Below, piece after piece: positions 37,486 to 46,083 of a DNA stretch of 53,698 nucleotides. The translations under genes and the position numbers were made by a program. Below the pieces are notes generated by a model. It did not search any database. It saw only the letters and a program-made list of their open reading frames with translations, and was not told where the DNA came from. This stretch comes from Bacteroidota bacterium (lineage in GTDB: Bacteria; Bacteroidota; Bacteroidia; Chitinophagales; Chitinophagaceae): the NCBI GenBank assembly GCA_013285855.1, contig JABDGW010000011.1, positions 1-53,698 of the forward strand. Reading direction: 5' to 3'. Position 1 is the first letter of the stretch. Each line of letters opens with the position of its first letter.

Positions 37486-37779
37486 TTACCAAACCTGGTA
37501 AATTTCCCTTGAGCCTGTCAAATACAGATCATGGTAGCCCTGCATTTTCTCTTTCATTTTTTTCATTTCTTCACTGTCCTGCATGTATTTCTGAAAGTTC
37601 TGTTCATACGCAGTAAGGCTGTCGTATTTTGTTACCATAATAACCCTGTTATAATCACCGGTCAGGTCAGTCATAATATTTACGAGTTCGGCATTATCAG
37701 CCATAACTTCTTTAAATAGTTTGGCAAATTTTGAAGCGTTGCCGGGTTTACAAACGAAAATGTCGTGAACAATAATCAT
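37486..37779 (-). CDS. Small dimeric alpha-beta-barrel (NIPSNAP/ABM-like) protein
   Basis: A 97-residue protein when the ATG at 37779 is used. This start places MIIVHDIFVCKPGNASKF at the N-terminus, the first strand and helix of a ferredoxin-like dimeric alpha-beta barrel. A frame upstream of this ATG adds hydrophobic residues that do not fit the fold. The later VIMVTKYDSLTAYEQNFQKYM is like monooxygenase/NIPSNAP domain repeats. No catalytic residues are recognised. It is convergent with the DUF5009 gene and divergent from kaiC. Confidence 0.7.
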   Translation of the reverse strand: MIIVHDIFVCKPGNASKFAKLFKEVMADNAELVNIMTDLTGDYNRVIMVTKYDSLTAYEQNFQKYMQDSEEMKKMKEKMQGYHDLYLTGSREIYQVW

Positions 37780-37972
37780 AATGATAAATTTTAGAAGTGA
37801 GTAATGAGGATAAGAAGCAAGAACCAAGTTAGCAAAGATTTTAATTAGAAACATTTATCTGTTTGTGAAAAAATGATGAATACATTTATCAGGCCACCCA
37901 GGCAAATTCTTTAAGATCTGGTAAAAGCTGAACATACATTATAGTTTATTATTTTAATCATTTCTAAAAGAA

Positions 37973-38003
37973 TTTGTAAAAATGCAGCGCTATATTACAT
38001 TTA
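37973..38003 (+). promoter_or_regulatory. Promoter of the kai operon
   Basis: TTTG at 37973-37976 is followed after exactly 19 bases by TACATTTA at 37996-38003, one base short of TTTG-N19-TAnnTTTG. The kaiC ATG is 22 bases downstream. Confidence 0.55.
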
Positions 38004-38025
38004 CTATAAATAGTATTACTAATAC

Positions 38026-39486
38026 ATGAAACAACAGCAAACAAAACTTTTTCCGAAAACTGCAACCGGGATTAGCGGCCTTGATGAAATAACAGGAGGT
38101 GGTTTTCCAAAAGGCCGTCCCATACTTGTTTGTGGAAGTGCAGGCTGCGGTAAAACCCTGCTTGCCATGCAATTTCTTGTGAAAGGAATTACAGAGTATA
38201 ATGAGCCAGGTGTATTTATGAGTTTTGAAGAAACTATAAAAGACTTATCGCAAAATGTACAATCATTAGGCTTTAACCTGGAAAAGTTAGTTGCTGATAA
38301 CAGGTTAAGGATGGATTATGTACGTATTGAAAAATCAGAAATTGAAGAAACCGGAGAATATGATCTTGAAGGGATTTTTATAAGACTAAATCATGCTATT
38401 GATGCAATTGGTGCAAAGCGTGTAGTGCTTGATACAATTGAAGCATTATTTAGCGGCATAGAGAATGCGGGCTTGCTGCGCTCAGAAATAAGAAGATTGT
38501 TTCAATGGTTAAAAGATAAAGGCGTTACTACCATTATTACCGGCGAACGTGGCGAGGGTTCACTAACAAGGCATGGTTTGGAGGAATATGTTTCTGACTG
38601 TGTTATACTACTTGATTTTCGCGTTATAGATCAGATAGCTACGCGAAGGCTAAGGATTGTAAAATACAGAGGCTCTACACATGGCACAAATGAATATCCA
38701 TTTCTTATTGATGAAAATGGTATATCCGTTTTACCCATTACTTCATTAAAATTAGATCATGCTGTATCTGCTGAAATAATTTCTACCGGTATACCCAGCC
38801 TGGATAAATTATTTAAGCGTAATGGATTTTATAAAGGTGGCAGCACGCTGGTTACAGGTTCGGCAGGCACAGCAAAAACAACCATTGCTGCATATTTTGC
38901 TTTAAGCAGTTGCAAGCGTAAAGAGCGGGTTTTGTATTTTTCTTTTGAAGAATCTCCTGACCAATTATTGCGCAATATGCTTGCGGTGGGCATTAATTTG
39001 AAACCTTATGTAAAATCAAAACTATTAACCATTCATTCTTCGCGGCCTTCGCTGCAAGGCCTTGAAATGCATCTTTTGGTTTTGCATAAACTTATTGATA
39101 GCTATAAGCCAAAAACAGTTATAGTTGATCCCATTAGCAGCCTGGTTACTATTGGCAGTAACAGCGAAGTAAGAGCAATGCTTGTGCGATTGCTTGACAT
39201 GCTTAAAATAAATGAAATAAATGCAATGTTTACTGCGCTTACACATCAGCCTATAAACGATTATATTGATCTTTCTGTTGATGCCGTATCCTCGCTTGCT
39301 GATACCTGGATTAAAGTTAGAAATGAAGAGCAATATGAAAACAGGATGCGCTCTCTTTTAATAGTTAAATCACGTGGCATGTCTCACTCTAATAATTCAT
39401 GGAATTTTATAATTACTGAAAAAGGAATACAACTAATGCCTGCAACTGCAGCGAAGAACATGAATGAAAATCAGAATAATAAATAA
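38026..39486 (+). CDS. kaiC: KaiC-like tandem RecA-fold ATPase
   Basis: A 486-residue protein with two RecA/KaiC domains. CI has Walker A GSAGCGKT (37-44) and catalytic Glu68-Glu69 in MSFEET. CII has Walker A GSAGTAKT (278-285) and Glu308-Glu309 in FSFEES. In CII, Ser422-Ser423 in VSSLADTW align with the Ser431-Thr432 phosphorylation pair of cyanobacterial KaiC, and Ser417 with Thr426, so autokinase function is possible. The sequence stops soon after ITEKGIQLMP and lacks the roughly 30-residue A-loop and tail that bind KaiA. It is first in an operon with two kaiB genes and a histidine kinase; 91 bases separate it from kaiB1. It probably acts as a signalling timer or stress module rather than a full circadian clock. 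Confidence 0.92.
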   Translation: MKQQQTKLFPKTATGISGLDEITGGGFPKGRPILVCGSAGCGKTLLAMQFLVKGITEYNEPGVFMSFEETIKDLSQNVQSLGFNLEKLVADNRLRMDYVRIEKSEIEETGEYDLEGIFIRLNHAIDAIGAKRVVLDTIEALFSGIENAGLLRSEIRRLFQWLKDKGVTTIITGERGEGSLTRHGLEEYVSDCVILLDFRVIDQIATRRLRIVKYRGSTHGTNEYPFLIDENGISVLPITSLKLDHAVSAEIISTGIPSLDKLFKRNGFYKGGSTLVTGSAGTAKTTIAAYFALSSCKRKERVLYFSFEESPDQLLRNMLAVGINLKPYVKSKLLTIHSSRPSLQGLEMHLLVLHKLIDSYKPKTVIVDPISSLVTIGSNSEVRAMLVRLLDMLKINEINAMFTALTHQPINDYIDLSVDAVSSLADTWIKVRNEEQYENRMRSLLIVKSRGMSHSNNSWNFIITEKGIQLMPATAAKNMNENQNNK

Positions 39487-39577
39487 GCATCAGATTTATA
39501 TTAATTATACCAAATACAATTACTCGCCTGATAATTGATGTATTAAAAATGGCGAAAGTAATTTTAACTTAAAATGT

Positions 39578-39880
39578 ATGGCAAAGCAGCAAACATGGGA
39601 GCTAAGATTATACATAGCAGGTCAAACACCTAAATCAGTACTTGCCTTAAAAAATATTACCAGATATTGTAAAGAGCATTTGGAAGGCAGGTATTCTATT
39701 GAGATAATTGACCTGTTAAAAAATCCGCAATTAGCAGAAGGTGACCAGATATTTGCCATACCCACATTGGTACGCAAAGTGCCTGAACCAATACGAAAAA
39801 TTATTGGCGATCTTTCAAATGAAGAACGTGTACTTGTTGGGTTAAACATTCGTCCGCTGTCTTCTAAAATAAAAGGATGA
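39578..39880 (+). CDS. kaiB: KaiB-like protein 1 (canonical)
   Basis: A 100-residue thioredoxin-like protein. [21 protein letters not shown], the [36 protein letters not shown] segment (about residues 43-78) and a short C-terminus match cyanobacterial KaiB closely, including the prolines around the fold-switch region. KaiB binds the KaiC CI ring. The stop is followed after one base by kaiB2. Confidence 0.92.
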   Translation: MAKQQTWELRLYIAGQTPKSVLALKNITRYCKEHLEGRYSIEIIDLLKNPQLAEGDQIFAIPTLVRKVPEPIRKIIGDLSNEERVLVGLNIRPLSSKIKG

Positions 39881-39881
39881 A

Positions 39882-40193
39882 ATGAAAAAAAAATCAACGC
39901 CTGAACTTATTGTGCACGAAAAACTTACTTTGCAGTTATACGTTTCAGGTATGTCTCCAAAATCAATGGAAGCGATTGAAAATATAAAGCGGTTATGCGA
40001 TGAACACCTTAAAGAAGCCTTTGAACTGGAGATAATTGATATTTATAAAAATCCTGAAGTTGCTTCTCAGCAACAAATTGTTTTTAGCCCCTCACTCATT
40101 AAAAGCCTACCGTTACCCAAAAAAACACTGGTGGGAAATTTTTCTGATTCTGAAAAGGTAATTAAAGGTTTGGGCATTGCCTTTAAAAAATAA
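39882..40193 (+). CDS. kaiB: KaiB-like protein 2 (diverged)
   Basis: A 103-residue second KaiB homologue. The N-terminal half, LTLQLYVSGMSPKSMEAIENIKRLC and LEIIDIYKNPEVA, is clearly KaiB. The second half departs from the pattern: QQIVFSPSLIKSLPLPKKTLVGNFSDSEKVIKGLGI replaces the AIPTL-V-K-P-P core. It is coupled to kaiB1 (one-base gap) and to the kinase gene (two-base gap). A split of roles between the two KaiB proteins, or heteromer formation, is possible. Confidence 0.88.
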   Translation: MKKKSTPELIVHEKLTLQLYVSGMSPKSMEAIENIKRLCDEHLKEAFELEIIDIYKNPEVASQQQIVFSPSLIKSLPLPKKTLVGNFSDSEKVIKGLGIAFKK

Positions 40194-40195
40194 TT

Positions 40196-41467
40196 ATGGC
40201 GGCAAAATCAACAGAAGAACTATTATTAAAAATAGAAGAACTGGAAAATAGCCTTGCTGAATCTGAGCAATTGATTGAAGCTATAAAAGCCGGCGAAGTA
40301 GATGCTTTTGCTGTTAATTCAAACGATAAAGCTGAAGTGTACACGTTGCAAAGCGGCGATTATGCTTACCGGGTTTTAATAGAAAAATTTGGCGAAGGTG
40401 CGCTTAACCTTACAGAGGATGGTTTAATAGTATATACCAATACTTATTTTTATGAATTGCTAAACCTGGCTTATGAAAATGTGGTTGGGTCTTTTTTTAC
40501 AGATTTTATAGATGAAGGATCAAAAAAAACATTTACGAATCTTTTTCAAAAATCATTAAAAGGCAGCAGCAAAGGAGAAATAAATTTATATGTAAACGAA
40601 AAAATTATACCCGTTTATATTTCACTTACGTCACTACAGCCTAAGCTGGCTACAGTTGGTGTAATTATTACAGACCTTTCTGAAAAGAAAAAGAACGAAG
40701 AAATTATTTTAAAATACCAGCAAGATCTTGAACTGAAAAATCTTGAACTTTTGCAAAGTAATAATGAGCTTGCTTCTTTCACCTATATCGCATCGCACGA
40801 TCTTCAGGAGCCTTTACGCAAAATACAAACCTTTTCAAACCGTATTCTTGATAAAGAAGATGGCAATTTTCCTGCAAACATCAGCGATTACTTTCAACGC
40901 ATTATTTCCGCCTCAGAAAGAATGCAAAATCTTATAGTTGGTTTATTAAATTACTCACGTACAAACACTGCTGAGGTTATTTATACACCAACCAGCTTAA
41001 ATAGTATTATAGACGAAGTAAAAACAAACCTAAGCGAGTTACTTGAAGAACACCAGGTAAGTATGGAAATATCTGCATTGCCCGTTTTGAATATTGTTCC
41101 GCTTCAGTTTAATCAATTATTTTCTAACATTATTTTAAATGCTATTAAATATAAGAAGCAAAATACAAAGCCGGTAATTAAAATAACTGCTGTAATGGCT
41201 GATGCTGCAGAATTACAAACTAATAATACAGCTGCCTGCAATTACTGGAAAATTAAAATATCAGATAATGGAATAGGCTTTGAACAACAATATGCAGACA
41301 AAATTTTTGAGCTTTTTCAACGTCTGCATGGCAGAAATGAATATGAAGGAACCGGCTTAGGGCTAGCCATTTGCAGAAAAATTGTGCAGAATCATCATGG
41401 GTTTATTAAAGCTGAAGGAAAACCTGACGTTGGCGCAACTTTTATAATTTATCTGCCTTCGTTGTAA
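40196..41467 (+). CDS. PAS-domain sensor histidine kinase of the kai operon
   Basis: A 423-residue soluble kinase. Residues 1-35 form a coiled coil. A PAS domain spans about 57-165, followed by a second coiled coil. The HisKA domain has His201 in ASHDLQEPLRKI, the form common in phytochrome-like kinases. The HATPase domain contains NAIKYKKQN (N box), SDNGIGFE (G1), a FELFQRLHGRNEYEGTGLGLAIC stretch (F and G2 boxes) and a final GATFIIYLP. It has no membrane span and no KaiB-like SasA sensor domain, so coupling to KaiC would go through PAS or through KaiB. It is the last gene of the operon, and no response regulator is adjacent. Confidence 0.9.
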   Translation: MAAKSTEELLLKIEELENSLAESEQLIEAIKAGEVDAFAVNSNDKAEVYTLQSGDYAYRVLIEKFGEGALNLTEDGLIVYTNTYFYELLNLAYENVVGSFFTDFIDEGSKKTFTNLFQKSLKGSSKGEINLYVNEKIIPVYISLTSLQPKLATVGVIITDLSEKKKNEEIILKYQQDLELKNLELLQSNNELASFTYIASHDLQEPLRKIQTFSNRILDKEDGNFPANISDYFQRIISASERMQNLIVGLLNYSRTNTAEVIYTPTSLNSIIDEVKTNLSELLEEHQVSMEISALPVLNIVPLQFNQLFSNIILNAIKYKKQNTKPVIKITAVMADAAELQTNNTAACNYWKIKISDNGIGFEQQYADKIFELFQRLHGRNEYEGTGLGLAICRKIVQNHHGFIKAEGKPDVGATFIIYLPSL

Positions 41468-41644
41468 ATGGTTACTGCATAAATGATAATATTCTTTATA
41501 ACTGACTGCATCTGTTCCATATGTGCATAACGAGTAATTTTTTCTCAATAACAAAAAATTTCAGCACATAATTAATACAGCAGTTCTACGTTATTAAATC
41601 GTCCCACACCTTAACTATATATTTTCCAATTAAAAATTCATTCA

Positions 41645-42844
41645 ATGAAAACGAATGCACAATCGCTTTCGCAGCGGGACGATTATACCCCTTCAGTCTT
41701 TACACGCTTTTTATGGTGGCTTTCTACAGCAGAACAGGAATTGATACGGGATTGCACCATTGACCGTAACCGGTATGCAATAACCGGAATAGCAGTAATG
41801 GGCACATGGCTGTTTGCTACATTAGCATGGACTTATTTTTTCAGCACTGTTATTAGCTCTGTTACGATGGCAATTTTACTGGGCATATTTATGGGCTTGT
41901 TGATTCTTGGTATTGACCGCGCTTTGATTAAAGGAATTACATCAGCCAATAAACGCAAAGCTGCGCCTATATTATTCAGATTGATACTTGCACTTACGAT
42001 AGGCACATTTATGGCGCAGCCTGCACTGTTGTATTTATTCAATAAAGAAATTCATGTGCAGATATCGCTTGATAACGAGCATCGCAAAATGGCGAAACAG
42101 CAGGAACTGGATAGTTTATATGCAAATGATATTGCGCAGTTGCAACAACAAAAAAATAACATCCAGCAACAACTCAATTTAAAGTATAAAGAAGTAGCGG
42201 CAAGCCGTGATGCATTTATTGCAGAAACAGACGGCACCGGCGGCAGCGGTAAAATTGGTTTAAAAGATATTGCCCGTGCCAAACAAAATGAATATGAGAA
42301 ACTGGATGCATCGTATGTGCAGATGAATGGAGCAAAGCAACCTATGCTAAACAATATTGATAACGCATTGCATGCAATTAATGTAACAGAGCAAAAAGAA
42401 ATGCAATCATTCAACACGTTGATGAACGATGGTTTTTTAACGCGTACACAAGCGTTGCATAATCTTATTAAAAACAATGCTGCTGCACAGTTTCGCTATT
42501 ATTTATTGATAGTAATTTTAGTATTGATTGAACTGATGCCGGTAATTGCAAAATCATTATTACCCGATGGAACGTATGATGAAAAAGTAAGGCTAAAAGA
42601 AATAATGGAGAAGCAGGTTGCCGAAACTAATATTCAGCATGAAGGCAGGTTAAAGGAACTGTATAATGATATGGCTTATGAACAGGACAGTGAGTTTATC
42701 CGTGATTTTTTTAATGAAGCCCGGAATGAACGTAAACAAAAAATGCTTGAGCGTTTGCAGCGCTGGAAAGAAACGGATAATGGCAGCTTTGATAAACTTT
42801 GGGAAAGTCTTAAAAAAGATGTTTTAACAAGACAGGAGAATTGA
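41645..42844 (+). CDS. DUF4407 membrane protein
   Basis: A 399-residue protein. Membrane spans lie near residues 45-65, 70-90 and 110-130. A long charged coiled-coil segment (about 140-265, with repeated Gln/Lys and EQKEMQ) is followed by another span (YYLLIVILVLIELMPVIAKSL) and a hydrophilic C-terminal coiled coil. The opening FLWWLSTAEQELIRDCTIDRNRYAITG and LLILGIDRALIKG match DUF4407, a Bacteroidota-rich family of unknown function. It is monocistronic, ending at a bidirectional terminator. Confidence 0.85.
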   Translation: MKTNAQSLSQRDDYTPSVFTRFLWWLSTAEQELIRDCTIDRNRYAITGIAVMGTWLFATLAWTYFFSTVISSVTMAILLGIFMGLLILGIDRALIKGITSANKRKAAPILFRLILALTIGTFMAQPALLYLFNKEIHVQISLDNEHRKMAKQQELDSLYANDIAQLQQQKNNIQQQLNLKYKEVAASRDAFIAETDGTGGSGKIGLKDIARAKQNEYEKLDASYVQMNGAKQPMLNNIDNALHAINVTEQKEMQSFNTLMNDGFLTRTQALHNLIKNNAAAQFRYYLLIVILVLIELMPVIAKSLLPDGTYDEKVRLKEIMEKQVAETNIQHEGRLKELYNDMAYEQDSEFIRDFFNEARNERKQKMLERLQRWKETDNGSFDKLWESLKKDVLTRQEN

Positions 42845-42858
42845 TTTTCAAATTAATA

Positions 42859-42883
42859 AAAGCCTTGCTTTATGCGGGGCTTT
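42859..42883. terminator. Bidirectional terminator between DUF4407 gene and ispG
   Basis: AAAGCCTTGC (42859-42868) pairs with GCGGGGCTTT (42874-42883) allowing two G-T pairs, with T runs on both strands. It separates two convergent genes. Confidence 0.7.
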
Positions 42884-42909
42884 TTATATTTAAGATTATG
42901 ATTGAGTGA

Positions 42910-44982
42910 TTATTTCACTTCCATTAAATCAACAACAGATACTGGTTCAATCCATGCGCCATAATCTTTTATAAGATTGATCAATTCATCAACAGCAACA
43001 GCGCTATCTACATTTCGTTTAATAACGTCTTTGCCTTTATATAAAGTAATTTTTCCAACGCCGCTTCCTACATAACCAAAATCTGCATCAGCCATTTCAC
43101 CAGGTCCATTTACAATACAACCCATAATTGCAATTTTTACACCTTTTAAATGATTGGTTACCGCACGGATTTTTGCAGTGGTTTCCTGAAGGTCAAATAA
43201 AGTTCTTCCGCAACTCGGGCAACTGATGTATTCTGTTTTTGAAATGCGTGTGCGTGTTGCCTGCAGAATAGAAAATGAAGTTGAATTTAAAAATTGATGA
43301 TTGTTTGTAGCAGGAATATAATTGCGTCCGCTAAGTTTTGTATTGTGCATTTTTTTTGGATCATTCATCAGCCATACGCCATCGCCAAAACCATCAAGCA
43401 ATAATGCACCTGCTTCTGCAGAGAACTGTATAAGTTGTTCATCTACTTCTGTACAGTTACTTTCAACACAAATAATAACCGGCGTTTTAATGTTGCGTTC
43501 CATTAACTCAATAATATTCCGGCGCACATCTGCCATACTATGTTTATTACTTGAGTACAAACACAACACTGCTGTAACATCTGTTGCAATCAGGTCAAAT
43601 ATTTTTTCTTTAATTTTCTTATCAATGGTATGCACATCAATGGCAATAAAGTTTTGCCTGGATGATTTTTCTGAGATATCTAAATATTCAACGCCTTCAA
43701 AAAGCGGAAACGCAATATCACTTAAATGCTGATGCTGCAACCATGTTTTTACATTGCAAATAATTTTTAAAGTGCCCGGTAAATGGAAATCTAAAATCTT
43801 ATCAGCAGTATAAATATAATCTGCTGCTGAATCAGCAATATTCCATTTATCTGTTGTTTCAATATAATTATAACCAATGGCCTGAAGGTCTTCCGCATTT
43901 GTTTTTTCTTTCTGCATAAAATCAGCAATCACAACCGGAACCAACATGCCACCGATATTATTTACTTCATGTGTGTGCCTGCGCTGATAATTGAAGGGAT
44001 TGTAAGGAAGCGTTAATTGTTGACCGTTGCCCGTTGATCGCTGCGTGCTTTTTATATGCAGCTTATTTAGTAAACTTTTTATTGGTGAATGATGTTTCCT
44101 GTTTTCATAACGCTTTACCAGGTCTTTACAAACAGGAATTTCAAATTCGGGATCTTCAGTTAATGATACACGAATCGTATCACCCAAGCCATCTTCCATT
44201 AAAGTGCCAATACCTACTGCGCTTTTTATTCTTCCGTCTTCACCATCGCCGGCTTCAGTTACGCCAAGATGCAAAGGATAAATTTCATGAAACTCTTCAA
44301 ACATTGTATTCACCAGTAAGCGATACGCTTCAACCATCACCAGTGTATTGCTCGCCTTCATGCTTAATACAATATTGTGATAACTTTCATTTCTTGCTAT
44401 GCGTAAAAATTCCATCGCACTTTCTACCATTCCCATCGGCGTATCGCCGTAACGGCTCATAATTCTGTCACTTAAAGAACCATGATTTGTGCCGATGCGC
44501 ATGGCAGTTCCATATTCTTTACAGATTTTAATTAATGGTGTAAAACGTTCACGGATGCGGTCAATTTCTTCAGCATATTCTGCATCGGTGTATTCAATTT
44601 GTTCAAACTTTTTCTTATCAACATAATTACCAGGATTCACTCTTACTTTCTCTACAATACGTGCTGCAATTTCTGCGGCATTAGGTGTAAAATGAATATC
44701 TGCCACCAGCGGTGTTTTATAACCGCGTTTGTGTAATTCATTTTTTATGTTGAGCAAATTTTCTGCATCTTTTTTTGACGGTGCTGTTATACGCACCAAT
44801 TCTGCACCTGCTTCAATACAACGAATAGTTTGTTCAACAGTGGCAACGGTATTCATCGTGTCTGTTGTCGTCATGGTTTGCACACGCACTGGGTGAAGAT
44901 TGCCCAATAAAAGATCACCGATCTTTACTTCACGGGTTTGTAAACGGCTGTATTCTGTAAGTGAATTGCAATATACCTGCAT
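42910..44982 (-). CDS. ispG: 4-hydroxy-3-methylbut-2-en-1-yl diphosphate synthase (GcpE), long form
   Basis: This [4Fe-4S] enzyme of the MEP isoprenoid pathway reduces methylerythritol cyclodiphosphate to HMBPP. The 690-residue protein is the long type seen in Bacteroidota, Chlamydiae and plants. Its N-terminal TIM barrel contains VRVQTMTTTDTMNT, VADIHFTPNAA and EKVRVNPGNYVD. An insert domain spans roughly residues 300-580. The C-terminal domain carries the cluster cysteines in SCPSCGRTLFDLQ and GCIVNGPGEMADADFGYVG. The ATG at 44982 is preferred to the TTG at 44991. It is convergent with the DUF4407 gene. Confidence 0.95.
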   Translation of the reverse strand: MQVYCNSLTEYSRLQTREVKIGDLLLGNLHPVRVQTMTTTDTMNTVATVEQTIRCIEAGAELVRITAPSKKDAENLLNIKNELHKRGYKTPLVADIHFTPNAAEIAARIVEKVRVNPGNYVDKKKFEQIEYTDAEYAEEIDRIRERFTPLIKICKEYGTAMRIGTNHGSLSDRIMSRYGDTPMGMVESAMEFLRIARNESYHNIVLSMKASNTLVMVEAYRLLVNTMFEEFHEIYPLHLGVTEAGDGEDGRIKSAVGIGTLMEDGLGDTIRVSLTEDPEFEIPVCKDLVKRYENRKHHSPIKSLLNKLHIKSTQRSTGNGQQLTLPYNPFNYQRRHTHEVNNIGGMLVPVVIADFMQKEKTNAEDLQAIGYNYIETTDKWNIADSAADYIYTADKILDFHLPGTLKIICNVKTWLQHQHLSDIAFPLFEGVEYLDISEKSSRQNFIAIDVHTIDKKIKEKIFDLIATDVTAVLCLYSSNKHSMADVRRNIIELMERNIKTPVIICVESNCTEVDEQLIQFSAEAGALLLDGFGDGVWLMNDPKKMHNTKLSGRNYIPATNNHQFLNSTSFSILQATRTRISKTEYISCPSCGRTLFDLQETTAKIRAVTNHLKGVKIAIMGCIVNGPGEMADADFGYVGSGVGKITLYKGKDVIKRNVDSAVAVDELINLIKDYGAWIEPVSVVDLMEVK

Positions 44983-45058
44983 AGAATGCAAAGTTAGGCA
45001 TTCGTAAATTTCAGAATTTGAAAAAAGCCCTTATGCGTATTGATTTAACTTTTGAAAC

Positions 45059-45940
45059 CTATTGGGCTTTTAGCTTGTTTAAATTTTCTATCAGCAAATC
45101 ATTTTTCATCATCTGCGGCAAATAAAATGTATGCGAAGATTTATCGTAACCAACATCTGCCGGGCCGGCATCAATTGAGTATGTTTTACTGGTATGATCC
45201 TTCAAATTATATATCACAAATCTTCCTTTTGTGCTATCAGCACCATGCCAGTCTGTAACAAGCAAATGATCTTCATCTGTAAATTCTAAACCATCAAATA
45301 TTCCTGTTGGGCTGTTTGCTAATTCATTAAATGTTGTGTCTTTACTATCTAAATGTTGTGAATATAATTTTCCTGTTCCATCCATATTCATTCCCATGCC
45401 ACATGCAAAGAGTTGTTTTGTTTTTGCATCGTATGTAAGGCCGTTTGCACCATTAATACTACCGAGAAAATTATATGATTTATTAGCAACATCAATTAAA
45501 TATACTTTGCCATTTATAGTTTCTGATACAGCTAAATATTTATCACCAATACTGCACAAATCATTCAGCATTTTTGCCTCAGGAAAATTCAATTCAAAAA
45601 CCTGTTCGCCTGAATTGATGTCTAGACCCACAACACGGTTTACGTCTGCCGTATATAATGTGTTGCCGATTATTGCCAAACCTTTTGGCCCGTTCAATAC
45701 AGCTTTATTAAATTTTTGCTGAATGATATTACCATCAGCGGAGAGTTCTGAAATAAAACCATTACCATCCAACGCAAGCGGGTTAGGCTGTTCGCCGCCA
45801 ATGTTTGATACAAATAATTTATCGCCTGACCTGATTGCGCTTTCAGGTGCCTGAAAACCCGTTATTGTTTTTTGTGCATGCAGATTTGTAAGGCTAATCA
45901 CACCACAAACAATAAAAAGAAGTGCTGTTTTTATTTTCAT
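45059..45940 (-). CDS. Exported SMP-30/gluconolactonase-like beta-propeller protein
   Basis: The ATG at 45940 is chosen because it starts a good signal peptide (MKIKTALLFIVCGVISLTNLHAQ); an earlier in-frame codon at 46021 would add 27 unlikely residues. The 293-residue product has repeated propeller blades: GPKGLAIIGNTLYTADVNRVVGLDINSG, NDLCSIGDKYLAVSETINGKVYLIDV, GANGLTYDAKTKQLFACGMG and FDGLEFTDEDHLLVTDWHG. This fits the SMP-30/NHL-type superfamily. Enzymatic or scaffold function is unknown. It diverges from the first DUF4331 gene. Confidence 0.78.
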   Translation of the reverse strand: MKIKTALLFIVCGVISLTNLHAQKTITGFQAPESAIRSGDKLFVSNIGGEQPNPLALDGNGFISELSADGNIIQQKFNKAVLNGPKGLAIIGNTLYTADVNRVVGLDINSGEQVFELNFPEAKMLNDLCSIGDKYLAVSETINGKVYLIDVANKSYNFLGSINGANGLTYDAKTKQLFACGMGMNMDGTGKLYSQHLDSKDTTFNELANSPTGIFDGLEFTDEDHLLVTDWHGADSTKGRFVIYNLKDHTSKTYSIDAGPADVGYDKSSHTFYLPQMMKNDLLIENLNKLKAQ

Positions 45941-46083
45941 AGTAACTGAGTTGTGCTTACAAGATAAAAAGAAATCCAATCTTTTTTTGAAAATAGTAAA
46001 ATATAAAAATCCAACCGGCATAACAGTTACGTAGCTTATCAGAATACCTCAACAGAAATTCTTCACTTAAAAAATTATGCTTT

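Noticed and set aside
44034..44462. 142-codon plus-strand frame inside ispG
   Set aside because: It is antisense to the conserved IspG barrel and has no start context or domain.
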